Shown: positions 37,433-44,421 of the stretch, one piece after another
How positions within the stretch are numbered: the first letter of the stretch is position 1
How the letters are laid out: each line of letters begins with the position of its first letter
From: Candidatus Neomarinimicrobium atlanticum
GTDB taxonomy: Bacteria > Fidelibacterota > Marinisomatia > Marinisomatales > Marinisomataceae
Assembly (NCBI GenBank): GCA_000402815.1
Contig: AQSA01000008.1
Location: 1-64,000 of the forward strand
Reading direction: 5' to 3'
DNA length: 64,000 nt
Translations under genes and position numbers: made by a program
The notes under the pieces: model-generated
Told to the model about the DNA's origin: nothing
Database searches by the model: none
The model's input: only the letters and a program-made list of their open reading frames with translations

Positions 37433-38501
37433 CTAAGTCGTCGTAAAATGATGAGTCAATATTTTCTGGTAAACCAACATCGCTCTCAGGAGAAATATAC
37501 TTGATTTCTATTAATGAACTTTCTAAAGTATTTTTAATCACCTCAAATGACTTTCGCTCCTCTTTTATGAATCGTTTAAAGACAACTTCTTTTTTATCGA
37601 TTCTACTTTTTTGTTCATCAATTTCGTCCCAAATATTTGACATTTGGTTGATAAATTTTTCACTCGTTATATAATCAAATACTTCTTCAGGAGCACTAGT
37701 TTTTCTCGCTTGAGCAACGTCAATCATTGAACTTTTTTCTATAATACCTTGCCTAGTTATGGCAAGTGCGCTTATATAATATCTAGGTTCCATTCTACAA
37801 ATCAGGATATTTTTCTGCTTAAAGAAAGGTAAAGAACCGTCTACATTTTTTGGATATGATCTTGTAATAATTACCCCTGTATCTATACTACTATCTTTCA
37901 TATCTGCTTTCAATTTAGGTATCCATCCATTTGAGAAACTTTTAGTATTTTTTACCTCAATAGCAATTTTAGCAGTCGCTTTCCCTTTTCTTTCATTGAT
38001 TTTTATAATCCAATCTGCTCCACTTTTACCCCTCTTTACTTCTTCAATAACATCATCCGGGAAAGCTTGTTCTAGTTCTCTTTGTACAATATTCTCTGCA
38101 GCTTCTCCGGAAACTTGAACTTGGGATCGACTTCCGCTTGCACCCACATCCTCATTAAGATTTGCAACTTTTGATGTCAATTGATTATTTAACTCCACTA
38201 GAGAAGCTTGCTTTTGTCTATTGAGTAACTCATTTGCTTTTACTGCTTCCTGAATAGCTTTTTGTTGATCTTGTTCTTGGGCTTTGACTGCTGCGTCAAC
38301 AGCTTTTTGTTGTTCTTGTTCTTTGGCTTTGACTGCTGCGTCAATAGCTTTTTGTTGATCTTGTTCTTTGGCTTTGACTGCTGCGTCAATAGCTTTTTGT
38401 TGATCTTGCTGTTGGGCTTTGACACCCTCTTGAATTTCTTGTTTTATTGAATCTTGAATATCAACGTTTTCACCACAATGAGGACATTTAATTTTGTTCA
38501 T
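37425..38501 (-). CDS. DUF2130-family protein with coiled-coil repeat
   Basis: A 358-residue protein. A CPHC zinc-ribbon half lies at 6-9, then an Ala/Gln/Lys coiled coil made of four 15-residue repeats (32-91), then the DUF2130 domain. That domain has a PD-(D/E)XK-like core: GADWII (Asp163) and IEVKNTKSF (Glu182, Lys184). It is probably a DNA-processing nuclease, though its activity is not established. It is the first gene of the methyltransferase/nuclease operon, with ribosome site GGAG. Confidence 0.83.
   Translation of the reverse strand: MNKIKCPHCGENVDIQDSIKQEIQEGVKAQQQDQQKAIDAAVKAKEQDQQKAIDAAVKAKEQEQQKAVDAAVKAQEQDQQKAIQEAVKANELLNRQKQASLVELNNQLTSKVANLNEDVGASGSRSQVQVSGEAAENIVQRELEQAFPDDVIEEVKRGKSGADWIIKINERKGKATAKIAIEVKNTKSFSNGWIPKLKADMKDSSIDTGVIITRSYPKNVDGSLPFFKQKNILICRMEPRYYISALAITRQGIIEKSSMIDVAQARKTSAPEEVFDYITSEKFINQMSNIWDEIDEQKSRIDKKEVVFKRFIKEERKSFEVIKNTLESSLIEIKYISPESDVGLPENIDSSFYDDLDD
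38229..38408 (-). repeat. Four in-frame 45-bp tandem repeats in the DUF2130 gene
   Basis: Each unit encodes a 15-residue block of the type QDQQKAIDAAVKAKE. The first two blocks are identical in protein sequence; the third and fourth have changed residues (E/V/Q and Q-E/N). A partial copy precedes them. The result is a coiled coil whose length can change by whole units through slippage. Confidence 0.9.
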
Positions 38502-38528
38502 TTAACTTCTCCAGTTAATATTAATGAT

Positions 38529-38723
38529 TTAATCGTCATAATCTCTATTCACTCCAGCAATATCATCTGCTATATCTCCAAAAAAGAACCAAGAGACAAG
38601 ATAGCATACCCAAAACGCACCGATAGTAAGCCAATATCCTTCCATAAACACAAGTTCTTGTAAATTTGGTGTCATATATAGAATGAAAGTTAAAACGACT
38701 AACAGTATTGTAATACAGCCCAT
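38529..38723 (-). CDS. Small membrane protein (64 aa)
   Basis: Two hydrophobic segments (GCITILLVVLTFILYM and YWLTIGAFWVCYLVSWFFF) and an acidic tail ending RDYDD. No family is recognised. It lies just upstream of the DUF2130 operon on the same strand and could be co-transcribed. No strong ribosome site is evident. Confidence 0.45.
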   Translation of the reverse strand: MGCITILLVVLTFILYMTPNLQELVFMEGYWLTIGAFWVCYLVSWFFFGDIADDIAGVNRDYDD

Positions 38724-38766
38724 GCTAAAATATATTAAATATTAATGTATGTATCCCTACTTAAGA

Positions 38767-39036
38767 TTATGCGCATATAACTTGAGCAATATTAAAGTCT
38801 AAAAACTTATCGAAATCAACAGCTATAATTTTAAATTCCATGGTATACAGTGTTTTGCAATACTTGCATCCAACACGATATAAGATTACTTCATCCCCCT
38901 CTTTATTTAAATCTAGTAATGAAAAGTATACACCAGTTTCTTTAAGTGGCTTTTCACACACTAGGCATGAATGTCCTGTTGTAAGTTTTTTTGCTTTTTT
39001 AAATTCATCAGAATTTGGATCAATACATTGTATCAT
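38767..39036 (-). CDS. Small zinc-ribbon-like protein (89 aa)
   Basis: Two CxxC pairs (CLVCEK near 24 and CKYCKT near 58) suggest a zinc knuckle. No family is recognised. A good ribosome site (AGGAG) lies upstream of ATG, which supports it being real. It belongs to a row of short unknown genes at the right edge of the island. Confidence 0.65.
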   Translation of the reverse strand: MIQCIDPNSDEFKKAKKLTTGHSCLVCEKPLKETGVYFSLLDLNKEGDEVILYRVGCKYCKTLYTMEFKIIAVDFDKFLDFNIAQVICA

Positions 39037-39157
39037 ATAGGTAAGTCTCCTTTTTGGTTAGTTATGTTGTGCGAGGGATAAAAAGGATTATTTCAAATCG
39101 TAATAATATCTCTACTATATTAACGGCATTCTAAAATTTAATTACAAGTTTTATATT

Positions 39158-39496
39158 TTATTTTTTAGGTTTTTCGACAGTTAATTCAAAAAATTTAGCT
39201 GCTCCACAAGTACGTGCTCCTTTTACAACTACATCAATCCTGCAAATTCTAAGCACCAGTTGATTAATGTTATATCGTTGCGTTAAATAAATCAATTCAT
39301 TTCTCTTTGCTAATGATTGATTAGAAGTTTTAAAAGGAAATGGTGTAACTTGTCCACCTGCACTTTGTCCATCCATCCAGTAATCTATTAGAATCTTTGC
39401 ACTTCCTTTTTCTTTGATCTCTTTATTAATCCTTGATCGATAGGATGAATCAATTAATCCTGCAACTAATTTATAATTACTTATTACCATTTTCAT
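39158..39496 (-). CDS. Unknown basic protein (112 aa)
   Basis: Not recognised. It is basic and mixed alpha/beta, with two N-terminal basic stretches and a Cys in each of RICRID and ARTCGA. An AGGAGAG ribosome site precedes ATG, which is good support. A terminator hairpin and the candidate structured RNA lie directly upstream on the same strand, so it could be controlled by that leader. Confidence 0.65.
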   Translation of the reverse strand: MKMVISNYKLVAGLIDSSYRSRINKEIKEKGSAKILIDYWMDGQSAGGQVTPFPFKTSNQSLAKRNELIYLTQRYNINQLVLRICRIDVVVKGARTCGAAKFFELTVEKPKK

Positions 39497-39528
39497 AAAC
39501 TCTCCTTTGTTGTTTTCAGGACAGAAAT

Positions 39529-39552
39529 AAAAAAACCCTCATCAGAGGGTTT
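39529..39552 (-). terminator. Rho-independent terminator on the minus strand
   Basis: AAACCCTC (39533-39540) and GAGGGTTT (39545-39552) form a perfect 8-bp hairpin with loop ATCA. On the minus strand it is followed by a run of seven T. It ends 33 bases before the ATG of the 112-aa gene. Confidence 0.88.
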
Positions 39553-39557
39553 AAGAT

Positions 39558-39645
39558 ATTATCTACTAGAGAATATTGTAGATAATTAGCATGATATTAA
39601 TCAAACAAGGAATATAACAATGTCAGAAAAAAACTAATTATCTAC
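39558..39645. repeat. Three copies of ATTATCTAC in inverted and direct arrangement
   Basis: ATTATCTAC occurs at 39558-39566 and 39637-39645, and its reverse complement at 39578-39586. The latter two extend to a perfect 12-bp inverted repeat (39578-39589 and 39634-39645) around 44 bases. The first two form a 9-bp-stem hairpin with an 11-base loop. They could be alternative RNA pairings or protein sites. Confidence 0.6.
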
Positions 39646-39778
39646 ACTTTTCAAATTTTAAGTAGCACATCTGTCACTTGACAAACCACCGTGGCATTTT
39701 GCTCGGTTGGTGGGAATATTCCCGTCCTGATGATACTTTAATTTAATTTATTATATCTTTTAAAAAAGCAAAATTATA

Positions 39779-40021
39779 CTATATTTTTTCTGAAGCAGAT
39801 ATAAGTGATTTGAGTTTATTTATATTGCTATTAATTAAAGACTTTTTGAGATCTACATCATGAATACTTGATATGATAGAATGTTTTTCTTTTTCATACC
39901 TTAATCGTATTGTTCGTCTTTTTTCTTTAAAATGTTTTGCTTCTTTGGTTACAGATTTAAGTTCTGCATTTAATTCAGCTAACATTTTTTTTAATTCTTT
40001 TTTATTTAATTTTGAACTCAT
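39779..40021 (-). CDS. Small coiled-coil protein (80 aa)
   Basis: Lys/Glu-rich and helical throughout (KKELKKMLAELNAELKSVTK, then KEKRRTIRLRYEKEK), giving one long coiled coil. No family is recognised and no ribosome site is evident. Its stop lies 34 bases from the -10 box of the candidate RNA. Confidence 0.45.
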   Translation of the reverse strand: MSSKLNKKELKKMLAELNAELKSVTKEAKHFKEKRRTIRLRYEKEKHSIISSIHDVDLKKSLINSNINKLKSLISASEKI

Positions 40022-40090
40022 AAATAAAAATATAAATATTTTAGAACATTTGTTATAAAAAATATTATATAAAGTATGAAAATGAAAAAA

Positions 40091-41086
40091 TTATAATAAT
40101 TTTTTAATTTGCGAAGCAGCATCAACAATAGCAGATTCTGATGATCTAAACTTCCACCCTAAGATATCTCGTGCATTATTGGAATGATAAATACGAAGAA
40201 TATCTATATCTTTTAAAAAGAAGGATAGCTGTTTATCAAACCTTCCTAATATTCTTGCTAAGATAGTTGGAAGATTTCTTTTAGGTGCTTTAAACCCATT
40301 ATCATTGAGCACTTTAGCAATTTCAGGAAAGAACATATGATTATTGGATGCGATAAAGCGTTTACCAGGAGCTTTATCATTAACCATGGCTTCAAAGTGT
40401 AAGTCAGCCACATCTTTAATATGAACGATATTAATACAAATATTTAAGGTGAATGGCATTGATCCATCAATTAAACGCTTCACAAGAATATTAGAAGCAC
40501 CAATATCATCTGATAACGAATTACCAAAGACCATCGAAGGATTAATAGCTACTGCTTCCATGTCCGTCTTCCCTTCATGCTCTTTCATAAAGTCCCATAA
40601 ATATTGCTCCGCTTTGGTTTTACTGGTTTGGTAAGGACCTACATCCATGGTTAAATCAGTCCAATCGGTATCATCATATTCATTTTTGTGATTTGACCCT
40701 CCTACGGATGCAACGGATGATGTCATGACAAAGCGTTTGATATTATTCTTTAAGGCAGCGTTAAGGCATCGTTTTATGCCATTTACAGCAGGTTTTACTA
40801 CAATATCATAATCATTAGAATTCGTAGTAGGAATTGGTGAGGCAATATGTTGCACATAGTCACATCCTGCAACTGCTTCATCCCACCCTTCATCTTTTAA
40901 TAAATCAAGTTCACAGAATTCAAGCATTCCCTTTGTAGATACTTCTTTTTCTACGGCATCAATGACTTCTTGTTTACGGTCTAACGAACGTAATGATGTT
41001 CGAACTTGATACCCTTCTTGAATGAGTTTTGAGATTAAATGTAGAGATATAAACCCTGATCCGCCGCTTACAAATACTTTTTCCAT
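40091..41086 (-). CDS. NAD(P)-dependent epimerase/dehydratase, dihydroflavonol-reductase-like
   Basis: A 331-residue extended short-chain dehydrogenase. The nucleotide site is VFVSGGSGFISLHLISKL at the N-terminus, and the catalytic YxxxK is in GPYQTSKTKAEQ. The overall pattern (VQHIASPIPT, VMTSSVASVGG, NPSMVFG) matches the dihydroflavonol-4-reductase/aldehyde-reductase group, which reduces carbonyl compounds with NADPH. The substrate is unknown. It is divergent from the 41184 gene. Confidence 0.88.
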   Translation of the reverse strand: MEKVFVSGGSGFISLHLISKLIQEGYQVRTSLRSLDRKQEVIDAVEKEVSTKGMLEFCELDLLKDEGWDEAVAGCDYVQHIASPIPTTNSNDYDIVVKPAVNGIKRCLNAALKNNIKRFVMTSSVASVGGSNHKNEYDDTDWTDLTMDVGPYQTSKTKAEQYLWDFMKEHEGKTDMEAVAINPSMVFGNSLSDDIGASNILVKRLIDGSMPFTLNICINIVHIKDVADLHFEAMVNDKAPGKRFIASNNHMFFPEIAKVLNDNGFKAPKRNLPTILARILGRFDKQLSFFLKDIDILRIYHSNNARDILGWKFRSSESAIVDAASQIKKLL

Positions 41087-41183
41087 ATTAAAATTTATAA
41101 AAAATTTGAAACAAAAATGAAAATTAAATGTATATAGAATATGAAAGCGAAATCAAGAGGCACAAACAACGGAGTTAAAATAA

Positions 41184-41777
41184 ATGAATAATATTGAAAA
41201 GTTTGTCCTTGGCGGAGTAACACTCTGCATCGGATCGCTTCTTTTCATCATGAATGAAACAGAAGAAGTAATATTAACCTCTAACACAACCTTTGATCAA
41301 GATGTTACAAAAATCGTTATCGCTGACGTAGCAGAACAGGTCACAGAAGACGTTAGTACCCCCCAACCACTAGAAGTGTCAGTGATTGCATTTGAAGACG
41401 AATCTAATATGATTGTAGATGAATGGGATAATAAAAATATGTTAGCTAAGAATGGAGATATCAGTTTCAGGGAAGCATTTGCTAATGCACGAACACAGTT
41501 AGGCCCTGGCCAAACCTTTGAATGGTATGGAGAACGATATACTACCGATTATTTTTATGAAATTAAGACAGTTGTAGGAGAAGTCGTTATTGTCAATAAT
41601 AACGAAGGCAATCTAGAGCTAGAACAAAAAGAGTCCTTAGCGGACGTTGAAGAAATTGTCACGTATCGTGATAACGAAGAAGTGAAAGTATCTTATGAAC
41701 ATCTCTTCCCTGAGGCCATTGCAGCAGCCAAGAAGAATGGAACATATGATGATTCAAAAATTATGAGTAATGATTAA
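41184..41777 (+). CDS. Membrane-anchored acidic protein of unknown function
   Basis: A 197-residue protein with one N-terminal hydrophobic segment (FVLGGVTLCIGSLLFIM, 7-23) and an acidic remainder. The segment GDISFREAFANARTQLGPGQTFEWYGERYTT resembles a recurring pattern in bacterial proteins of unknown role. A ribosome site ACGGAG lies ahead of ATG, and a strong bidirectional terminator follows the stop. It is an isolated single-gene unit. Confidence 0.65.
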   Translation: MNNIEKFVLGGVTLCIGSLLFIMNETEEVILTSNTTFDQDVTKIVIADVAEQVTEDVSTPQPLEVSVIAFEDESNMIVDEWDNKNMLAKNGDISFREAFANARTQLGPGQTFEWYGERYTTDYFYEIKTVVGEVVIVNNNEGNLELEQKESLADVEEIVTYRDNEEVKVSYEHLFPEAIAAAKKNGTYDDSKIMSND

Positions 41778-41812
41778 GCAGTAAGATTTTCTCAGTGTTA
41801 CCTTCAAACAAG

Positions 41813-41842
41813 AAAGGCGCTTGGTCGAAAGCGCCTTTTTTA
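41813..41842. terminator. Bidirectional terminator between convergent genes
   Basis: AAAGGCGCTT (41813-41822) pairs perfectly with AAGCGCCTTT (41829-41838) around a 6-base loop, followed by TTTTT. It serves the 41184 gene and probably the opposite-strand gene that ends at 41840. Confidence 0.9.
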
Positions 41843-42604
41843 TTTAAACATACGTTTTAATTGTCTTTTCGTATCCCAATACCTTTGATGCTCTCGCACA
41901 AAATACTGTAATAAGTATAAGCATTTATCATAATCATAATCAGATTCGGCGCTATAGTATTTAGCTATCATCTTGACAAGATCGCTATCGGAAGTTATTC
42001 GAGATAAAGATTTCATTCTGTCGCGTAAAGAAAGCGATTTAAAATCAATTCTATTTAAATCAACAATCGAAAAACTATACTCATTACCCTGTTGTGTAAT
42101 TAAGACATTTCTACGGGTATAATCCAAGTGATCTATCCCCTGATGATGCAATTCTAAGGTAAACTTCATAAAAGCCGTCCAAAGGGTTTCACTGTCTTTA
42201 AATGGAGTCTTATTATCACCTCTTTCTGTAAATAAGACGCTTAAATCATAATCAGATGAATAGTATTCAGAGATATAGAAGCTTTCTTGAAATTGTAATC
42301 CTGTATAGTGCTCTAAATATGCTACGGGTTCTGGTGTATGAATTCCTTTTGAAAGGAGGATATTGGCATAATCAAACGAGCGCTTTGCTTTGGATGGAAA
42401 AATATTACCGTAAGTATAGCTCTTGATAGCAGTTGGTTTTTTAAAGGATTTAACCACGAATTTTTTATTATCTAAATCGATAATTTTTAAATGATTACGC
42501 CCTGATTTAATCGATTCTCCTGTTGAACGAAAATTCTTTTTGACGTCAAGAATTGCTTCTTTAAGAAAAGAGTATTTAGGACTGATATTATATTTCAATG
42601 ACAT
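41840..42604 (-). CDS. Kdo/WaaP-family lipopolysaccharide kinase-like protein
   Basis: A 254-residue protein of the lipopolysaccharide-kinase fold: KFVVKSFK (ATP-binding Lys), ISEYYSSDYDLSVLF, the catalytic HLDYTRRNVLI and the metal-binding IVDLNRIDF. Such kinases phosphorylate Kdo or heptose in the LPS core; here the sugar is not known. It ends on the shared terminator and lies 17 bases after the glutaredoxin gene. Confidence 0.85.
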   Translation of the reverse strand: MSLKYNISPKYSFLKEAILDVKKNFRSTGESIKSGRNHLKIIDLDNKKFVVKSFKKPTAIKSYTYGNIFPSKAKRSFDYANILLSKGIHTPEPVAYLEHYTGLQFQESFYISEYYSSDYDLSVLFTERGDNKTPFKDSETLWTAFMKFTLELHHQGIDHLDYTRRNVLITQQGNEYSFSIVDLNRIDFKSLSLRDRMKSLSRITSDSDLVKMIAKYYSAESDYDYDKCLYLLQYFVREHQRYWDTKRQLKRMFK

Positions 42605-42621
42605 ATGAGGTTGAAATATAT

Positions 42622-43041
42622 TTAAACTTCTGGAACGGGCATACTACTTCCAAATATTTTTTTCAAATCTGAAAAGCCACCAATAGGAACGCCATCTACA
42701 AAGATTTGTGGCACAAAAAAGTCTTCAATCCCCACTTCCTTGAGCTTTAGTTTTGAAATACTATATTCATCAACATCTACTTCGGTGTAGCTAATATTTT
42801 CTTGATTTAGAAGCATCTTAGCTCCTTTGCAGTATCCGCACCACGTAGCGGTAAAAATAGTTACGCCTGCATCGTTAAAATCTGCTCTAGTAATTGTATC
42901 TTTGGTAAAGGTTGGATTACTATTTTTAATAACGATGGCTTCTGTAATATCTCGCTCTTTTACTTGATAATAAAAAAAGGTCGCAAAAAAGACACCAAAG
43001 GAAACTAGTATAGCCAGAATTAGGGATTTTACTTTATTCAT
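42622..43041 (-). CDS. Membrane-anchored glutaredoxin-like protein
   Basis: A 139-residue protein with one N-terminal membrane segment (about 6-26) and a glutaredoxin domain. The active site is TATWCGYCKGA, followed by VDVDEY and the cis-proline region VPQIFVDGVPIGGFSDL. It overlaps the DoxX gene by 8 bases, so the two are translationally linked and probably work in one redox task. The domain likely faces the periplasm, by the inside-positive rule. Confidence 0.87.
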   Translation of the reverse strand: MNKVKSLILAILVSFGVFFATFFYYQVKERDITEAIVIKNSNPTFTKDTITRADFNDAGVTIFTATWCGYCKGAKMLLNQENISYTEVDVDEYSISKLKLKEVGIEDFFVPQIFVDGVPIGGFSDLKKIFGSSMPVPEV

Positions 43042-43411
43042 CTGTAACGAAAATTAAAGAAATTAATAATAAGGCAATAGGATACATTACATTCTTGGAA
43101 CCGAATGGATCTCCCCAAACAGCATAATGCATATAAGCTGCACCCACCATAACAATTGCAATCATCGCTGCCCCAAGCTTCGTTAAGATGTCGTATTTCA
43201 TGCCTAATAACATAAATAAACCACCAACAAACTCAAAAAGCACAACCAAGTAAACCAAGAATAATGGTAAAGCTCTTGATATGCCTTCACCGTCAACAAT
43301 TGGCCACTTTCCCATCCCAGCTTTAATAAAAATAAACGCAAGAAGGATACGCATGAAAAACATCACTCCTGCCCTGTAATGGGTTAAATCTGTATCTAAT
43401 AATCTATTCAT
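43034..43411 (-). CDS. DoxX-family membrane protein
   Basis: A 125-residue protein with four membrane helices and the DoxX pattern LLAFIFIKAGMGKW, LVVLFEFVGGLFMLLG and AAMIAIVMVGAAYMH. DoxX-type proteins often partner oxidoreductases in thiol or quinone redox stress. Ribosome site AAGGAAAA precedes ATG. It sits between a CDGSH gene and the glutaredoxin gene. Confidence 0.87.
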   Translation of the reverse strand: MNRLLDTDLTHYRAGVMFFMRILLAFIFIKAGMGKWPIVDGEGISRALPLFLVYLVVLFEFVGGLFMLLGMKYDILTKLGAAMIAIVMVGAAYMHYAVWGDPFGSKNVMYPIALLLISLIFVTDE

Positions 43412-43421
43412 AACTTTTTCC

Positions 43422-43649
43422 TTATATACTTAAATGCGATCCATCACAATATGGTGCATTTTTAGATTCTTTGCAACCACATAAGTATGCTTCTTTACTA
43501 TCTTCCGCTTTAAATACTATAGGCTGCATATCTGTCTTTGTATGACTTCCATCGCAAAATGGTTGATTGCTCGACTCTGAACATGCACACCATGCATAAT
43601 TATTGTCTTTTTTAAGTGCTACTACATTTGGTTCTTTTTTATTACTCAT
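43422..43649 (-). CDS. Two-site CDGSH iron-sulfur protein
   Basis: A 75-residue protein with two complete CDGSH [2Fe-2S] motifs: CACSESSNQPFCDGSH and CGCKESKNAPYCDGSH. Both keep three Cys and one His ligand. Such tandem bacterial mitoNEET-like proteins handle electrons or clusters. Ribosome site AAAGGA precedes ATG. It lies 10 bases from the DoxX gene and 15 from another CDGSH gene. Confidence 0.93.
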   Translation of the reverse strand: MSNKKEPNVVALKKDNNYAWCACSESSNQPFCDGSHTKTDMQPIVFKAEDSKEAYLCGCKESKNAPYCDGSHLSI

Positions 43650-43664
43650 TGTATTTCCTTTCTT

Positions 43665-43973
43665 TTATATACTTAAATGTCTTTCGTTGCAATAAGGAGC
43701 ATTGTCGGATTGTTTACATCCACACAAATTAACCTCTGCATCCTTTTCTGCTTTTATAATCATCGGCTTCTCATCTTTAGCAATTAACCTTTGACCTTCA
43801 CCTTTACTAGTGATCATATTGACATCAACCAAGGATTCAATAAGATTATTTTCTTTTTCATTTATCTTTTCATGACTACCATCACAAAATGGTTGATTTT
43901 TAGAGCCTGCACATTGGCACCAGGCGTAGGTTTTGCCTTTTTCTAGCTTTACAGCATATGGTTTATTTTTCAT
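43665..43973 (-). CDS. CDGSH iron-sulfur protein with one degenerate motif
   Basis: The start at 43973 (MKNKPYAVKLEKG) is chosen because AAAGGA lies upstream and it matches the neighbour's start. The 102-residue protein has one normal motif, CQCAGSKNQPFCDGSH, and a second one, CGCKQSDNAPYCNERH, in which D-G-S has become N-E-R while the Cys and His ligands remain. A linker of about 40 residues separates the sites, unlike the compact neighbour. It is the promoter-proximal gene of the redox cluster and diverges from the HxlR gene. Confidence 0.88.
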   Translation of the reverse strand: MKNKPYAVKLEKGKTYAWCQCAGSKNQPFCDGSHEKINEKENNLIESLVDVNMITSKGEGQRLIAKDEKPMIIKAEKDAEVNLCGCKQSDNAPYCNERHLSI

Positions 43974-44040
43974 ATTTATTTTTCCTTTCAAAAAAATGAT
44001 ATGAAAGTTTATCACCTAATATTAAATTACACAAGTAGGC

Positions 44041-44058
44041 ACTATTTTTTAATATAGT
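44041..44058. promoter_or_regulatory. Possible HxlR operator between divergent genes
   Basis: ACTAT (44041-44045) and ATAGT (44054-44058) form a dyad around an AT-rich 8-base spacer, 18 bases before the HxlR start codon. HxlR-family repressors often bind spaced dyads in their own promoter regions. The arms are short, so this is tentative. Confidence 0.35.
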
Positions 44059-44076
44059 AACATAAAGAGGACTATC

Positions 44077-44418
44077 ATGAAAGAAACACAATGTTTTGAA
44101 GATATATGTGGATGCACTGTTGACTCATGCCCTATCACCTATTCTATGAAAATGATTGGCGGTAAATGGAGACCAATTATTATTATGAGAATTGCGCAAA
44201 ATATTAATCGATTTGGTATTTTACATAGAGGGATAGATGGTATTAGTAAGAATATGCTAACAAGAGATTTAAGAGATCTTGAGAAGAATGGTATTATTTC
44301 TAGAAAGATTTTTGCTGAAATACCGCCTAGAGTTGAATACTCGCTGACTAAGAAAGGTAAAACGCTTGTTCCGGTATTTGATATGCTGAACGATTGGGCT
44401 TCAGACTATATTAAATAA
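44077..44418 (+). CDS. HxlR-family transcriptional regulator
   Basis: A 113-residue winged-helix regulator. Marks are CPITYSMKMIGGKWRPIIIM, GISKNMLTRDLRDLEKNGII and the wing PRVEYSLTKKGKTL. The N-terminal CTVDSCP contains cysteines typical of redox- or aldehyde-sensing members. It is transcribed away from the CDGSH/DoxX/glutaredoxin genes and probably regulates them. Ribosome site GAGGA precedes ATG. Confidence 0.92.
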   Translation: MKETQCFEDICGCTVDSCPITYSMKMIGGKWRPIIIMRIAQNINRFGILHRGIDGISKNMLTRDLRDLEKNGIISRKIFAEIPPRVEYSLTKKGKTLVPVFDMLNDWASDYIK

Positions 44419-44421
44419 TAC

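Larger units (their letters stand above)
26429..38501. other. Accessory island of helicase, ATPase, nuclease and methyltransferase genes
   Basis: Ten contiguous genes with DNA-acting domains lie between housekeeping leuS/DUF998 genes and ordinary metabolic genes. They form three blocks: a leftward SF1 helicase plus unknown protein, a rightward four-gene PLD-helicase/ATPase operon, and a leftward two-methyltransferase plus nuclease operon. No integrase, transposase, tRNA or direct repeat was found at either edge, so it is called an island on gene content alone. A phage-defence function is inferred. Confidence 0.75.
39526..39744 (-). ncRNA. Candidate multi-branched structured RNA (small RNA or leader)
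   Basis: The gap 39497-39778 holds no convincing gene but a locally GC-rich block. A closing stem pairs 39653-39657 plus 39660-39664 with 39734-39738 plus 39740-39744, and 39668-39671 pairs with 39729-39732. Inside are three hairpins: 39673-39682 (weak), 39686-39710 (CCA/TGG, CCG/CGG, GC/GC around ATTTT) and 39712-39723 (GGGAATATTCCC). A minus-strand TATAAT at 39755-39750 would start RNA near 39743, right at the closing stem, and the terminator at 39552-39529 would end it, giving about 215 nucleotides. It may be a small RNA or a riboswitch-like leader for the next gene. No known class fits. Confidence 0.45.

Noticed and set aside
38229..38408. CRISPR array suggested by regular repeats
   Set aside because: The 45-bp units are directly joined with no spacers and are in frame within a gene.
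38262..38450. Plus-strand open frames rich in Leu and Phe over the DUF2130 gene
   Set aside because: They are frame shadows of the tandem repeat.
26429..38501. Prophage or integrated mobile element
   Set aside because: No integrase, transposase, structural phage gene or target-site repeat was found at the edges.
39727..39733. CTGATGA, the hammerhead ribozyme core sequence, on the plus strand
   Set aside because: No GAAA element, stem II or stem I in the correct order follows or precedes it, so it is chance.
39653..39744. Cloverleaf resembling a tRNA or an integron attC site
   Set aside because: No T-loop, D-loop or anticodon pattern, and no RYYYAAC/GTTRRRY cores, so neither fits.
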